Shown: positions 34,632 through 47,720 of the stretch, one piece after another
How positions within the stretch are numbered: the stretch's first letter is position 1
Layout of the letters: every line of letters starts with the position of its first letter
Assembly (NCBI RefSeq): GCF_042186555.1
Contig: NC_133333.1
Coordinates: 63,669,628 to 63,733,627, forward strand
Direction of reading: 5' to 3'
Origin: Aquarana catesbeiana
Lineage: Eukaryota; Chordata; Amphibia; Anura; Ranidae
Length of the DNA stretch: 64,000 nt
Notes under the pieces: model-generated
Database searches by the model: none
What the model was told of the DNA's origin: nothing
The model's input: only the letters and a program-made list of their open reading frames with translations
Translations under genes and position numbers: made by a program

Positions 34632-34687
<56 letters not shown>

Positions 34688-34913
34688 CTGTTCTATTGTT
34701 TTTCTGTTCTAGTCTTTTCTATTAGAATTCGATTTCATTCTATTTCATTCTGTTTCTGTATAACCATTTTCGGAAATTCTAATTTCGTATAGAATGATTT
34801 CGCATTCAAATAGAAAAGATTAGAATAAAATAGAAAAGAATAGAAAAGAATAGAAAAACAATAGACCAGCATAGAAAAAAAATAAAAATAAAAAAAATAT
34901 ATATAAATATATA

Positions 34914-35625
34914 TACCGTATTTATCGACATATAACACGCACTTTTTTCCCCTTAAAATCAGGGGAAAATCATGGGTGCGTGTTATACGCCGATCCCTTG
35001 CGATCCTGAGCTGACAGATCTTCAAAATCGCCGACCGCGATTTGAAAATGGCGCCGAAATACACAGAGCCGGTCCTCGGCTCTTCTCGGCCACTTTCGGC
35101 TTCACTCGAGTGCCGCCCGAACCTAGCCGAGTGTACTCGGCTAGGTTCGGATAGCTCCGCTCACAGTCACGCCCATCCCGGGCGGGACTACGAGTGGAGC
35201 CGAAAGTGAACGAGAGCCGCCGAGAAGAGCCGAGGACCGGCTCTGTGTATTTTGGCGCCGGTGGCACCATTTTCAAATCGCGGTCGGCGATTTTGAAGCT
35301 CAGGATCGCAGGGGATCACAGGATTTTCAAACTGCGAGCTGCAAGGCTGCACTGGGGCAAGGCTGCACTGGGGCAAGGCTGCACTTGGATAAGGCTGCAA
35401 TGGACACTGGGAAGGCTGCACTGACAAGGCTGCACTGACAAGGCTGCACTGACATGGCTGCACTGGGGCAAGGCTGCACTGAGAAGGCTGCAATGATGGG
35501 CATTTAAATGTAAGTTTTTTTCCCTTAAACTTCCCTCCTAAAAGTTTTTTTTTCTTTAAAATTCCCTCCTAAACTTGGGGTGCGTGTTATACGCCAGTGC
35601 GTGTTATACGCCGATAAATACGGTA
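34914..35625. mobile_element. 712-bp MITE-like element nested in the hAT-type element
   Basis: Inverted ends TACCGTATTTATCG and CGATAAATACGGTA are 14-bp perfect. Subterminal 'cataacacgcac'-like and 'gtgcgtgttatacgcc' sequences are partly inverted too. If TA is the duplicated target, the element is CCGTATTT...AAATACGG, but the flanks are TA-rich so this is uncertain. The inner part is a GC-rich imperfect palindrome: 35013-35110 pairs with about 35195-35312. It is followed by a minisatellite 'aaggctgcactggggc' (about 35340-35500). No transposase; superfamily not assigned. Confidence 0.75.
35340..35500. repeat. ~15-16-bp minisatellite AAGGCTGCACTGGGGC
   Basis: About ten degenerate copies (AAGGCTGCACTGAC, AAGGCTGCACTGGGGC) inside the nested MITE-like element. 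The minus-strand frame full of 'SAALAPVQPC' is an artefact of the repeat. Confidence 0.85.
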
Positions 35626-36396
35626 ATTTTTTTGTATTATTCTCTTCTATTTTTTTTTTATGCTTTTCTTTTCTATTATTTTATATTCTATAATAGTCTT
35701 TTCAATTCAAATTCATTCTATACGAAATTCGAATTTCGGAACATGGCTTCTGAAGTTTGAATTTCTTATAGAATGAATTCGAATTAGAACAGAAAATAAT
35801 AGAAAAGAATAGACTAGAAAAACAATAGAACAGAATAGAAGAAAATATAATATATATATATATATTATATATTATATTTTCTTCTATTCTGTTCTATTGT
35901 TTTTCTAGTCTATTCTTTTCTATTATTTTCTATTCTATTCTAATCTTTTATATTCAAATTTGATTTCGGTCTATATGAAATTCGAATTTTGGAAGATGTT
36001 TTATATATATATATATATAAAAAATTTTCTATTCTGTTTCATTGTTTTTCTATGCTATTCTTTTCTATTCTATTCTAAACTTTTCTATTCGAATTTGAAT
36101 TCATTCTATACGAAATTCGAATTTCGGAAGATGGCTTCTGAAAGTGGAATTTCGTATAGAATGAATTTGAATTTGAATAGAAAAGATTAGAATAGAAAAT
36201 AATAGACTAGACAAACAATAGAACAGAATAAAATATAATATATATAATTTTTTGTATTCTGTTCTATTGTTTTTCTAGTCTTTTCTCTTCTACTCTGTTC
36301 TAATCTTTTCTATTCAAATTCGAATTCATTTTATAAGAAATTCAAATTTCGGAAGATGGTTTTATATATATATATATATATATATATTATACATAT

Positions 36397-36509
<113 letters not shown>

Positions 36510-36844
36510 CCATCTTCCGAAATTTGAATTTCTTATAATATGAATTCGAATTTGAATAGAAAAGATTAGAATAGAGTAGAAGAGAAAAGACTAGAAAAAC
36601 AATAGAACAGAATAGAATAAATTATATATATTATATTTTATTCTGTTCTGTTCTATTGTTTGTCTAGTCTATTATTTTCTATTCTAATCTTTTCTATTCA
36701 AATTCGAATTCATTCTATACGAAATTCCACTTTCAGAAGCCATCTTCCGAAATTCGAATTTCGTATAGAATGAATTCAAATTCGAATAGAAAAGTTTAGA
36801 ATAGAATAGAAAAGAATAGCATAGAAAAACAATGAAACAGAATA

Positions 36845-36907
<63 letters not shown>

Positions 36908-37259
36908 CATCTTCCAAAATTCGAATTTCATATAGACCGAAATCAAATTTGAATGAAAAAGATTAGAATAGAATAGAAAATAATAGAAAAGAATAGACTA
37001 GAAAAACAATAGAACAGAATAGAAGAAAATATAATATATATATTATATTTTCTTCTATTCTGTTCTATTGTTTTTCTAGTCTATACTTTTCTATTATTTT
37101 CTGTTCTAATCTTTTCTATTCAAATTCGAATTCATTCTATACGAAATTCAAACTTCAGAAGCCATGTTCCGAAATTCGAATTTCGTATAGAATGAATTTG
37201 AATTTGAATTGAAAATACTATTATAGAATATAAAATAATAGAAAAGAAAAGCATAAAAA

Positions 37260-37306
<47 letters not shown>

Positions 37307-37379
37307 TCTATTGCTTTATTATTTTATATTCTACCTTATTGTTTTTTTTAGAAAAACGTTTTCTATTTTTTTTTAATTT

Positions 37380-37510
37380 GTTTATGTTTTCGAATTCGAT
37401 TCGAATATGTTTTCGAATATGTTTTCGAATTCGATTCGAATATGTTTTCGAATTCGATTCGAATATGTTTTCGAATTCGATTCGAATATGTTTTCGAATT
37501 CGATTCAAAT
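37380..37510. repeat. 23-bp array near the right end of the hAT-type element
   Basis: About five copies of 'gttttcgaattcgattcgaa' plus 'tat', the second being truncated. Each copy contains the palindromic run TTCGAATTCGA. Confidence 0.88.
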
Positions 37511-38457
37511 TCGTTCGTTTTTTTTCAGATTCGTTTAAATTCTTTACTTTTGTCATTCGGAAATTCGGATGCATCCGAATTTCCAAATAATGAAAAATTC
37601 GTTCGAATTTCGATTCGGAATGAAACGAAATGCACATGCCTACTCCAGCCACTCCAACCACACAACAGTTACTCAAGCCACTCCACCCAGTTACTCCGCC
37701 CACTCCAGTTGTAGAGGCAAGAACACTTTTCACAATTTCCCCAGAAATTGTACCTTTTCTAGTTATTATTATTATTATTATAGCCAAATTTACCACCCTA
37801 ACTCCTCCCACAGTTTTTACACTACATAGACAAGTAATATACTGAAACGTGCGGATTGTTCCCGAATGGTGTGCTATTATTTTGTGGAACGTTTCGCCAA
37901 ATGGTTCACGAAATATCGTCATTTTTGTGGCGAAATTGGTCCCATAGGAATGAATGGCGAAATGTTCAATGTCATTTAATTGGTGTGCTACTACTTTGTG
38001 GAACTTTGTGAAAAGCTGAAAAATACCATCCGGCCTCAATGTCATTTAATTGGTGTGCTATTACTTTGTGTAACGTTTCGCCGAATGGTTCACGAAATAT
38101 CGTCGTTTTTACAGTGAAATTGGTCCCATAGGAATGAATGGCAAAATGTTCAAAACTAGAGTGGGAGGTGACAAAAGCTGACAACTCCATGATCAGCCAA
38201 AACATTATGACCGCCCAATGAAAAAAAAAAAATATTTTTGAAAAAAAAAAAAAAAAACATTTTTGAAAAAAAAAAAAGAAACATTTTTGAAAAAAAAAAA
38301 TCATTTAAAAAAAATCATTAAAAAAAAAATCATTTTTGAAAAAAAAAAATCATTTAAAAAAAAAAAAAATCATTTTTAAAAAAAATTCATTTTTGAAAAA
38401 AAATTTTTTAAAAAAAATTCATAATTTTTGAAAAAAAAAATAATTTTTGAAAAAAAT

Positions 38458-39279
38458 GTTCCGCTCTTTCAGCTAATGATGGGACTTCAACTTTTTTACT
38501 ACTATTTATACTTTTTAAAATATTAAGCTTTTTAACACTTTTCACAGTTACTCAAGCCACTCCACCCAGTTACTCCGCCCACTCCAGTTGTAGAGGCAAG
38601 AACACTTTCACAATTTCCCCAGAAATTGTAGCTTTTCTAGTTATTATTATTATAGCCAAATTTACCACCCTAACTCCTCCCACAGTTTTTACACTACATA
38701 GACAAGTAATATACTGAAACGTGCGGATTGTTCCCGAATGGTGTGCTATTATTTTGTGGAACGTTTCGCCAAATGGTTCACGAAATATCGTCATTTTTGT
38801 GGCGAAATTGGTCCCATAGGAATGAATGGCGAAATGTTCAATGTCATTTAATTGGTGTGCTACTACTTTGTGGAACTTTGTGAAAAGCTGAAAAATACCA
38901 TCCGGCCTCAATGTCATTTAATTGGTGTGCTATTACTTTGTGTAACGTTTCGCCGAATGGTTCACGAAATATCGTCGTTTTTACAGTGAAATTGGTCCCA
39001 TAGGAATGAATGGCAAAATGTTCAAAACTAGAGTGGGAGGTGACAAAAGCTGACAACTCCATGATCAGCCAAAACATTATGACCGCCCAATGAAAAAAAA
39101 AAAATATTTTTGAAAAAAAAAAAAAAAACATTTTTGAAAAAAAAAAAAGAAACATTTTTGAAAAAAAAAATCATTTAAAAAAAAAAAAAAATCATTTTTA
39201 AAAAAAATTCATTTTTGAAAAAAAAATTTTTAAAAAAAATTCATAATTTTTGAAAAAAAAAATAATTTTTGAAAAAAAT
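38458..39279. repeat. Array unit U12 (short type C), duplicate of U11
   Basis: 822 bp, nearly identical to the non-inserted part of U11, including the shared subrepeat variants 'gtgctactactttgtgg' and 'tttgtgtaacgtttcg'. The same three-subrepeat block is also the right half of U15 (about 43890-44378). Confidence 0.8.
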
Positions 39280-41070
39280 GTTCCGCTCTTTCAGCTAATG
39301 ATGGGACTTCAACTTTTTTACTACTATTTATACTTTTTAAAATATTAAGCTTTTTAACACTTTTCACAGTTACTCAAGCCACTCCACCCAGTTACTCCGC
39401 CCACTCCAGTTGTAGAGGCAAGAACACTTTCACAATTTCCCCAGAAATTGTAGCTTTTCTAGTTATTATTATTATAGCCAAATTTACCACCCTAACTCCT
39501 CCCACAGTTTTTACACTACATAGACAAGTAATAAACCAAAACGTGCGGATTGTTCCCGAATGGTGTGCTATTATTTTGTGGAACGTTTCGCCAAATGGTT
39601 CACGAAATATCGTCATTTTTGCGGTGAAATTGGTCCCATAGGAATGAATGGGGAAACTAGAGTGGGAGGTGACAAAAGCTGAAAAATCAGAACATGATTT
39701 CTAAACTGCCGCCACTCCCTCATTTTCAAGCCCACCTACACAAATCTTATATAAAAACATTCAGCTATCCCTGCTGCCACTAAACATGTCCACGGCTAAG
39801 CCATAGTCCTGATAGTTTTCACAATATGACCATTTGTTTGCAACTCACGCCGTTCATTGACATTCATTGAAACTACACTCTAGCCCCTTCAAATTTGAAG
39901 GGCAATTTCTAAACTGCGACCGTGCCTCCATTTTTAATATTTCAGAGACATACTATAAATCAAAATCTAGGTCTGGGTCTTGTGATTCTCACAATATAAA
40001 GATCTTCGCTGTAGGATTTATAGTTTTTAAAATACGGCCATTTGAATTACTGCATAGTTACTACATCTATCATGGTCCTGTGTACTGTGTATGGAGCAGT
40101 ATTTGTGAAGCATAAACAGGGCATGAGCATGAGTGGTTGTGAACACAAGATGCTGAGACCCCCCAAATGCATGTGACTTCATCTGCTAGACTTGATAATG
40201 CTTGTAGACTCCTCCCACTGTTTTTACACTACAGAGACAAGTAATATACCGAAACGTGCGGATTGTTCCCGATTGGTGTGCTATTACTTTGTGGAACGTT
40301 TCACCGAATGGTTCACGAAATATCGTAGTTTTTGCGGCGAAATTGGTCCCATAGAAATGAATGGCGAAATGTTCAATGTCATTTAATTGGTGTGCTATTA
40401 CTTTGTGGAACTTTTTTCGCCAAATGGTTCACGAAATATCGTCGTTTTTGCGGCAATATTGGTCCCATAGGAATGAATGGTGAAATGTTCAATGTCATTT
40501 AATTGGTGTGCTATTACCTTGTGGAACTTTGTGAAAAGCTGAAATATACCAGTATGAATCCGGAATCAATGTCATTTAATTGGTGTGCTATTACTTTCTG
40601 GAACGTTTCGCCGAATGGTTCACAAAATATCGTCGTTTTTGCGACAAAATTGGTCCCATAGGAATGAATGGCGAAATGTTCAAAACTAGAGTGGGAGGTG
40701 ACAAAAGCTGACAACCCCATGATCAGCCAAAACATTATGACCGCCCATTAAAAAAAAAATATTTTTGAAAAAAAAAATTCATTTTTGAAAAAAAAAATTC
40801 ATTTTTGAAAAAAAAAATCATTTTTGAAAAAAAAAATACATTTTTTAAAAGAAAAAATTATTTTTGAAAAAAAAAAATTATTTTTGAAAAAAAAAAATCC
40901 TTTTTGAAAAAAAAAAATACATTTTTGAAAAAAAAAAAAATTTTTGAAAAAAAAATTCATTTTTGAAAAAAAAAAATTCATTTTTGAAAAAAAAAATTCA
41001 TTTAAAAAAAAAAAAAATCATTTTTGAAAAAAAATAATTCATTTTTGAAAAAAAAACTTTTGAAAAAAAT
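39280..41070. repeat. Array unit U13 (type A), first member of trio 1
   Basis: 1,791 bp with no hairpin. Endonuclease-tail remnant 40046-40112 without internal stop (YYIYHGPVYCVW). Four subrepeats start near 40272, 40386, 40502 and 40579; the third is shortened to 77 bp. A-rich tract 40750-41070. Confidence 0.82.
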
Positions 41071-41262
41071 GTTCAGCTCTTTCAGCTAATGATGGGACTT
41101 CAACTTTTTTACTACTATTTATACTTTTTAAAATATTAAGCTTTTTAACACTTTTCACAGTTACTCAAGCCACTCCATCCAGTTATTCCGCCCACTCCAG
41201 TTGTAGAGGCAAGAACACTTTTCACAATTTCCCCAGAAATTGTACCTTTTCTAGTTCTTATT

Positions 41263-41341
41263 AAGTGTTCTTGCATAGCAAGAGCACTTATTGTTATCTC
41301 ACATATATATTATTAAGTGTTCTTGCATAGCAAGACCACTT
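41263..41341. repeat. Hairpin array, 2 copies
   Basis: Copies at 41263 and 41315. The first has right arm GCAAGAGCACTT, so the usual T/C mismatch becomes a T-G wobble. Confidence 0.9.
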
Positions 41342-42131
41342 ATTGTTATCTCACATATATATTATTCTTATTATTATTATAGCCAAATTTACCACCCTAA
41401 CTCCTCCCACAGTTTTTACACTACATAGACAAGTAATATACCGAAATGTGCGGATTGTTCCCGAATGGTGTGCTATTATTTTGTGGAACGTTTCGCCGAA
41501 TGGTTCACGAAATATCGTCGTTTTTGCGGCAAAATTGGTCCCATAGGAATGAATGGGGAAACTAGAGTGGGAGGTGACAAAAGCTGAAAAATCAGAACAT
41601 GATTTCTAAACTGCCGCCACTCCCTCATTTTCAAGCCCACCTACTCAAATCTTATATCAAAACGTTCAGCTATCCCTGCTGCCACTAAACATGTCCACGG
41701 CTAAGCCATAGTCCTGATAGTTTTCACAATATGACCATTTGTTTGCAACTCACGCCGTCCATTGACATTCATTGAAACTACACTCTAGCCCCTTCAAATT
41801 TGAAGGGCAATTTCTAAACTGCGACTGTGCCTCCATTTTTAATATTTCAGAGACATACTATACATCAAAATCTAGGTCTGGGTCTTGTGATTCTCACAAT
41901 ATAAAGATCTTCGCTGTAGGATTTATAGTTTTTGAGAAAAAGCTTTTTGTTTAGAGGTCATTTCAGGAAATTTTAGCCATTAATCAGAGTGTACTGTGTT
42001 TGTTTTGTTGCCATGGTTACCAAAGCTTCTGTTATACACAGGGGGGGAGGTGGCTGGAGCATCTCAGCTCTGATTACAGAGCCCGGGGGAGGGGACAGAC
42101 ACACCATGTACTGATTTATAATAGAGGAATA

Positions 42132-42645
42132 TGATGGGGCAGTTTTGATAGGGCAATTCTGATGGGGCAGTTTTAATGGGGCAATTATGATGGGGCAGTT
42201 TTGATGGTGGCAATATGATGGGGCAGTTTTAACGGGGCAATTCTGATGGGGCAGTTTTAATGGGGCAATTATGACGGGGCAGTTTTGATGGTGGCAATAT
42301 GATGGGGCAGTTTTGGTGGGGCAATTATGATGGGGCAGTTTTGATGGTGGCAATATGATGGGGCAGTTTTGATAGGGCAATTCTGATGGGGCAGTTTTGA
42401 TGGTGGCAATATGATGGGGCAATTCTGATGGGGCAGTTTTGATGGTGGCAATATGATGGGGCTGTTTTGATAGGGCAATTCTGATGGGGCAGTTTTGATG
42501 GTGGCAATATGATGGGGCAGTTTTGATGGGGCAATTCTGATGGGGCAGTTTTGATGGGGCAATTCTGATGGGGCAGTTTTGATGGTGGCAATATGATGGG
42601 GCAGTTTTGATGGGACAATTCTGATGGGGTAGTTTTGATGGCAGT
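42132..42645. repeat. 14-bp minisatellite in U14
   Basis: About 36 copies of the GATGGGGCAGTTTT family arranged in a 56-bp higher pattern: cagtttt, caattct, cagtttt, then GATGGTGGCAATAT. Confidence 0.9.
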
Positions 42646-42755
42646 TTTTGAAAAAAAAATTATTTTTGAAAAAAAAAATTTCGTTTAAAAAATAAATAAA
42701 TAATTTTTGAAAAAAAATAATTCATTTTTGAAAAAAAAAAACTTTTGAAAAAAAT

Positions 42756-44378
42756 GTTCAGCTCTTTCAGCTAATGATGGGACTTCAACTTTTTTACTAC
42801 TATTTATACTTTTTAAAATATTAAGCTTTTTAACACTTTTCACAGTTACTCCAGCCACTCCAACCACACAACAGTTACTCAAGCCACTCCACCCAGTTAC
42901 TCCGCTCACTCCAGTTGTAGAGGCAAGAACACTTTTCACAATTTCCCCAGAAATTGTACCTTTTCTAGTTATTATTATTATAGCCAAATTTACCACCCTA
43001 ACTCCTCCCACAGTTTTTACACTACATAGACAAGTAATATACCAAAACGTGCGGATTGTTCCCGAATGGTGTGCTATTATTTTGTGGAACGTTTCGGTGA
43101 ATGGTTCATGAAATATCGTAGTTTTTGTGTCGAAATTGGTCCCATAGGAATGAATGGGGAAACTAGAGTGGGAGGTGACAAAAGCTGAAAAATCAGAACA
43201 TGATTTCTAAACTGCCGCCACTCCCTCATTTTCAAGCCCACCTATACAAATCTTATATCAAAACGTTCAGCTATCCCTGCTGCCACTAAACATGTCCACG
43301 GCTAAGCCATAGTCCTGATAGTTTTCACAATATGACCATTTGTTTGCAACTCACACCGTCCATTGACATTCATTGAAACTACACTCTAGCCCCTTCAAAT
43401 TTGAAGGGCAATTTCTAAACTGCGACCGTGCCTTCAATTTTAATATTTCAGAGACATACTATATATAAAAATCTAGGTCTGGGTCTTGTGATTCTCACAA
43501 TATAAAGATCTTCGCTGTAGGATTTATAGTTTTTAAAATACGGCCATTTGAATTAGTGCACAGTTACTACAGCTGTCATGGTCCTGTCTATTGTGTATTG
43601 AGCAGTATTTGTGAAGCATAAACAGGGCATGAGCATTGCTTTGAAACAGTGGTTGTAAACACAAGATGCTGAGACACCCCAAATGCATGTGAATTCATCT
43701 GCTAGACTTGATAATGCTTGTAGACTCCTCCCACAGTTTTTACACTACAGAGACAAGTAATATACCGAAATGTGCGGATTGTTCCCAATTGGTGTGCTAT
43801 TACTTTGTGGAACGTTTCGCAGAATGGTCCACGAAATATCGTCGTTTTTGCGATGAAATTGGTCCCATAGGAATGAATGGCGAAATGTTCAATGTCATTT
43901 AATTGGTGTGCTACTACTTTGTGGAACTTTGTGAAAAGCTGAAAAATACCATCCGGCCTCAATGTCATTTAATTGGTGTGCTATTACTTTGTGTAACGTT
44001 TCGCCGAATGGTTCACGAAATATCGTCGTTTTTACAGTGAAATTGGTCCCATAGGAATGAATGGCAAAATGTTCAAAACTAGAGTGGGAGGTGACAAAAG
44101 CTGACAACTCCATGATCAGCCAAAACATTATGACCGCCCAATGAAAAAAAAAAAATATTTTTGAAAAAAAAAAAAAAACATTTTTGAAAAAAAAAAAAGA
44201 AACATTTTTGAAAAAAAAAAAATCATTTAAAAAAAATCATTAAAAAAAAAATCATTTTTGAAAAAAAAAAATCATTTAAAAAAAAAAAAATCATTTTTAA
44301 AAAAAATTCATTTTTGAAAAAAAATTTTTTAAAAAAAATTCATAATTTTTGAAAAAAAAAATAATTTTTGAAAAAAAT
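42756..44378. repeat. Array unit U15 (type A), third member of trio 1
   Basis: 1,623 bp with no hairpin. The lead-in retains the intact CTCCAGCC site, unoccupied here. Endonuclease-tail remnant at 43553-43617 ('gtgcacagttactacagctgtcatggtcctg'). Right half like U12. A-rich tract 44143-44378. Confidence 0.82.
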
Positions 44379-46147
44379 GTTCCGCTCTTTCAGCTAATGA
44401 TGGGACTTCAACTTTTTTACTACTATTTATACTTTTTAAAATATTAAGCTTTTTAACACTTTTCACAGTTACTCAAGCCACTCCACCCAGTTACTCCGCC
44501 CACTCCAGTTGTAGAGGCAAGAACACTTTTACAATTTCCCCAGAAATTGTAGCTTTTCTAGTTATTATTATTATAGCCAAATTTACCACCCTAACTCCTC
44601 CCACAGTTTTTACACTACATAGACCATTAATATACTGAAACGTGCGGATTGTTCCCGAATGGTGTGCTATTATTTTGTGGAACGTTTCGCCAAATGGTTC
44701 ACGAAATATCGTCATTTTTGCGGTGAAATTGGTCCCATAGGAATGAATGGGGAAACTAGAGTGGGAGGTGACAAAAGCTGAAAAATCAGAACATGATTTC
44801 TAAACTGCCGCCACTCCCTCATTTTCAAGCCCACCTACACAAATCTTATATCAAAACATTCAGCTATCCCTGCTGCCACTAAACATGTCCACGGCTAAGC
44901 CATAGTCCTGATAGTTTTCACAATATGACCATTTGTTTGCAACTCACGCCGTTCATTGACATTCATTGAAACTACACTCTAGCCCCTTCAAATTTGAAGG
45001 GCAATTTCTAAACTGCGACCGTGCCTCCATTTTTAATATTTCAGAGACATACTATAAATCAAAATCTAGGTCTGGGTCTTGTGATTCTCACAATATAAAG
45101 ATCTTCGCTGTAGGATTTATAGTTTTTAAAATACGGCCATTTGAATTACTGCATAGTTACTACATCTATCATGGTCCTGTGTACTGTGTATGGAGCAGTA
45201 TTTGTGAAGCATAAACAGGGCATGAGCATGAGTGGTTGTAAACACAAGATGCTGAGACCCCCCAAATGCATGTGACTTCATCTGCTAGACTTGATAATGC
45301 TTGTAGACTCCTCCCACTGTTTTTACACTACAGAGACAAGTAATATACCGAAACGTGCGGATTGTTCCCGATTGGTGTGCTATTACTTTGTGGAACGTTT
45401 CACCGAATGGTTCACGAAATATCGTAGTTTTTGCGGCGAAATTGGTCCCATAGGAATGAATGGCGAAATGTTCAATGTCATTTAATTGGTGTGCTATTAC
45501 TTTGTGGAACTTTTTTCGCCAAATGGTTCACGAAATATCGTCGTTTTTGCGGCAATATTGGTCCCATAGGAATGAATGGTGAAATGTTCAATGTCATTTA
45601 ATTGGTGTGCTATTACCTTGTGGAACTTTGTGAAAAGCTGAAATATACCAGTATGAATCCGGAATCAATGTCATTTAATTGGTGTGCTATTACTTTCTGG
45701 AACGTTTCGCCGAATGGTTCACAAAATATCGTCGTTTTTGCGACAAAATTGGTCCCATAGGAATGAATGGCGAAATGTTCAAAACTAGAGTGGGAGGTGA
45801 CAAAAGCTGACAACCCCATGATCAGCCAAAACATTATGACCGCCCATTAAAAAAAAAATATTTTTGAAAAAAAAAATCATTTTTGAAAAAAAAAATTCAT
45901 TTTTGAAAAAAAAAATTCATTTTTGAAAAAAAAAATCATTTTTGAAAAAAAAAATACATTTTTTAAAAGAAAAAATTATTTTTGAAAAAAAAAAATTATT
46001 TTTGAAAAAAAAAAATCCTTTTTGAAAAAAAAAAATACATTTTTGAAAAAAAAAATAATTTTTGAAAAAAAAAATTCATTTAAAAAAAAAAAAATCATTT
46101 TTGAAAAAAAATAATTCATTTTTGAAAAAAAAACTTTTGAAAAAAAT
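44379..46147. repeat. Array unit U16 (type A), first member of trio 2
   Basis: 1,769 bp, near-identical copy of U13. The endonuclease-tail remnant is at 45145-45211. The A-rich tract (45848-46147) differs from that of U13 mainly in number of TTTTTGAAAAAAA repeats. Confidence 0.82.
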
Positions 46148-46339
46148 GTTCAGCTCTTTCAGCTAATGATGGGACTTCAACTTTTTTACTACTATTTATA
46201 CTTTTTAAAATATTAAGCTTTTTAACACTTTTCACAGTTACTCAAGCCACTCCATCCAGTTATTCCGCCCACTCCAGTTGTAGAGGCAAGAACACTTTTC
46301 ACAATTTCCCCAGAAATTGTACCTTTTCTAGTTCTTATT

Positions 46340-46418
46340 AAGTGTTCTTGCATAGCAAGAGCACTTATTGTTATCTCACATATATATTATTAAGTGTTCT
46401 TGCATAGCAAGACCACTT
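46340..46418. repeat. Hairpin array, 2 copies
   Basis: Copies at 46340 and 46392. They reproduce the pair in U14, including the GCAAGAGCACTT variant in the first copy. Confidence 0.9.
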
Positions 46419-47208
46419 ATTGTTATCTCACATATATATTATTCTTATTATTATTATAGCCAAATTTACCACCCTAACTCCTCCCACAGTTTTTACACTA
46501 CATAGACAAGTAATATACCGAAATGTGCGGATTGTTCCCGAATGGTGTGCTATTATTTTGTGGAACGTTTCGCCGAATGGTTCACGAAATATCGTCGTTT
46601 TTGCGGCAAAATTGGTCCCATAGGAATGAATGGGGAAACTAGAGTGGGAGGTGACAAAAGCTGAAAAATCAGAACATGATTTCTAAACTGCCGCCACTCC
46701 CTCATTTTCAAGCCCACCTACTCAAATCTTATATCAAAACGTTCAGCTATCCCTGCTGCCACTAAACATGTCCACGGCTAAGCCATAGTCCTGATAGTTT
46801 TCACAATATGACCATTTGTTTGCAACTCACGCCGTCCATTGACATTCATTGAAACTACACTCTAGCCCCTTCAAATTTGAAGGGCAATTTCTAAACTGCG
46901 ACTGTGCCTCCATTTTTAATATTTCAGAGACATACTATACATCAAAATCTAGGTCTGGGTCTTGTGATTCTCACAATATAAAGATCTTCGCTGTAGGATT
47001 TATAGTTTTTGAGAAAAAGCTTTTTGTTTAGAGGTCATTTCAGGAAATTTTAGCCATTAATCAGAGTGTACTGTGTTTGTTTTGTTGCCATGGTTACCAA
47101 AGCTTCTGTTATACACAGGGGGGAGGTGGCTGGAGCATCTCAGCTCTGATTACAGAGCCCGGGGGAGGGGACAGACACACCATGTACTGATTTATAATAG
47201 AGGAATAT

Positions 47209-47720
47209 GATGGGGCAGTTTTGATAGGGCAATTCTGATGGGGCAGTTTTAATGGGGCAATTATGATGGGGCAGTTTTGATGGTGGCAATATGATGGGGC
47301 AGTTTTAACGGGGCAATTCTGATGGGGCAGTTTTAATGGGGCAATTATGACGGGGCAGTTTTGATGGTGGCAATATGATGGGGCAGTTTTGGTGGGGCAA
47401 TTATGATGGGGCAGTTTTGATGGTGGCAATATGATGGGGCAGTTTTGATAGGGCAATTCTGATGGGGCAGTTTTGATGGTGGCAATATGATGGGGCAATT
47501 CTGATGGGGTAGTTTTGATGGTGGCAATATGATGGGGCTGTTTTGATAGGGCAATTCTGATGGGGCAGTTTTGATGGTGGCAATATGATGGGGCAGTTTT
47601 GATGGGGCAATTCTGATGGGGCAGTTTTGATGGGGCAATTCTGATGGGGCAGTTTTGATGGTGGCAATATGATGGGGCAGTTTTGATGGGACAATTCTGA
47701 TGGGGTAGTTTTGATGGCAG
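47209..47720. repeat. 14-bp minisatellite in U17
   Basis: Copy-for-copy match of the U14 minisatellite with only a few substitutions, so the whole trio was duplicated and not each minisatellite separately. Confidence 0.9.

Larger units (their letters stand above)
41071..42755. repeat. Array unit U14 (type B2), second member of trio 1
   Basis: 1,685 bp. Two hairpin copies, 'gagaaaaagctttttg' before the B module (about 41952-42120), a large 14-bp minisatellite 42132-42645, and a short A-rich tract 42651-42755. No second subrepeat. Confidence 0.82.

Noticed and set aside
42269..42618. Overlapping minus-strand frames rich in 'PHQNCPIKTAPS' (also at 19431, 47345, 52646, 58141)
   Set aside because: Frame-shifting translation of the 14-bp minisatellite, open in several frames at once.
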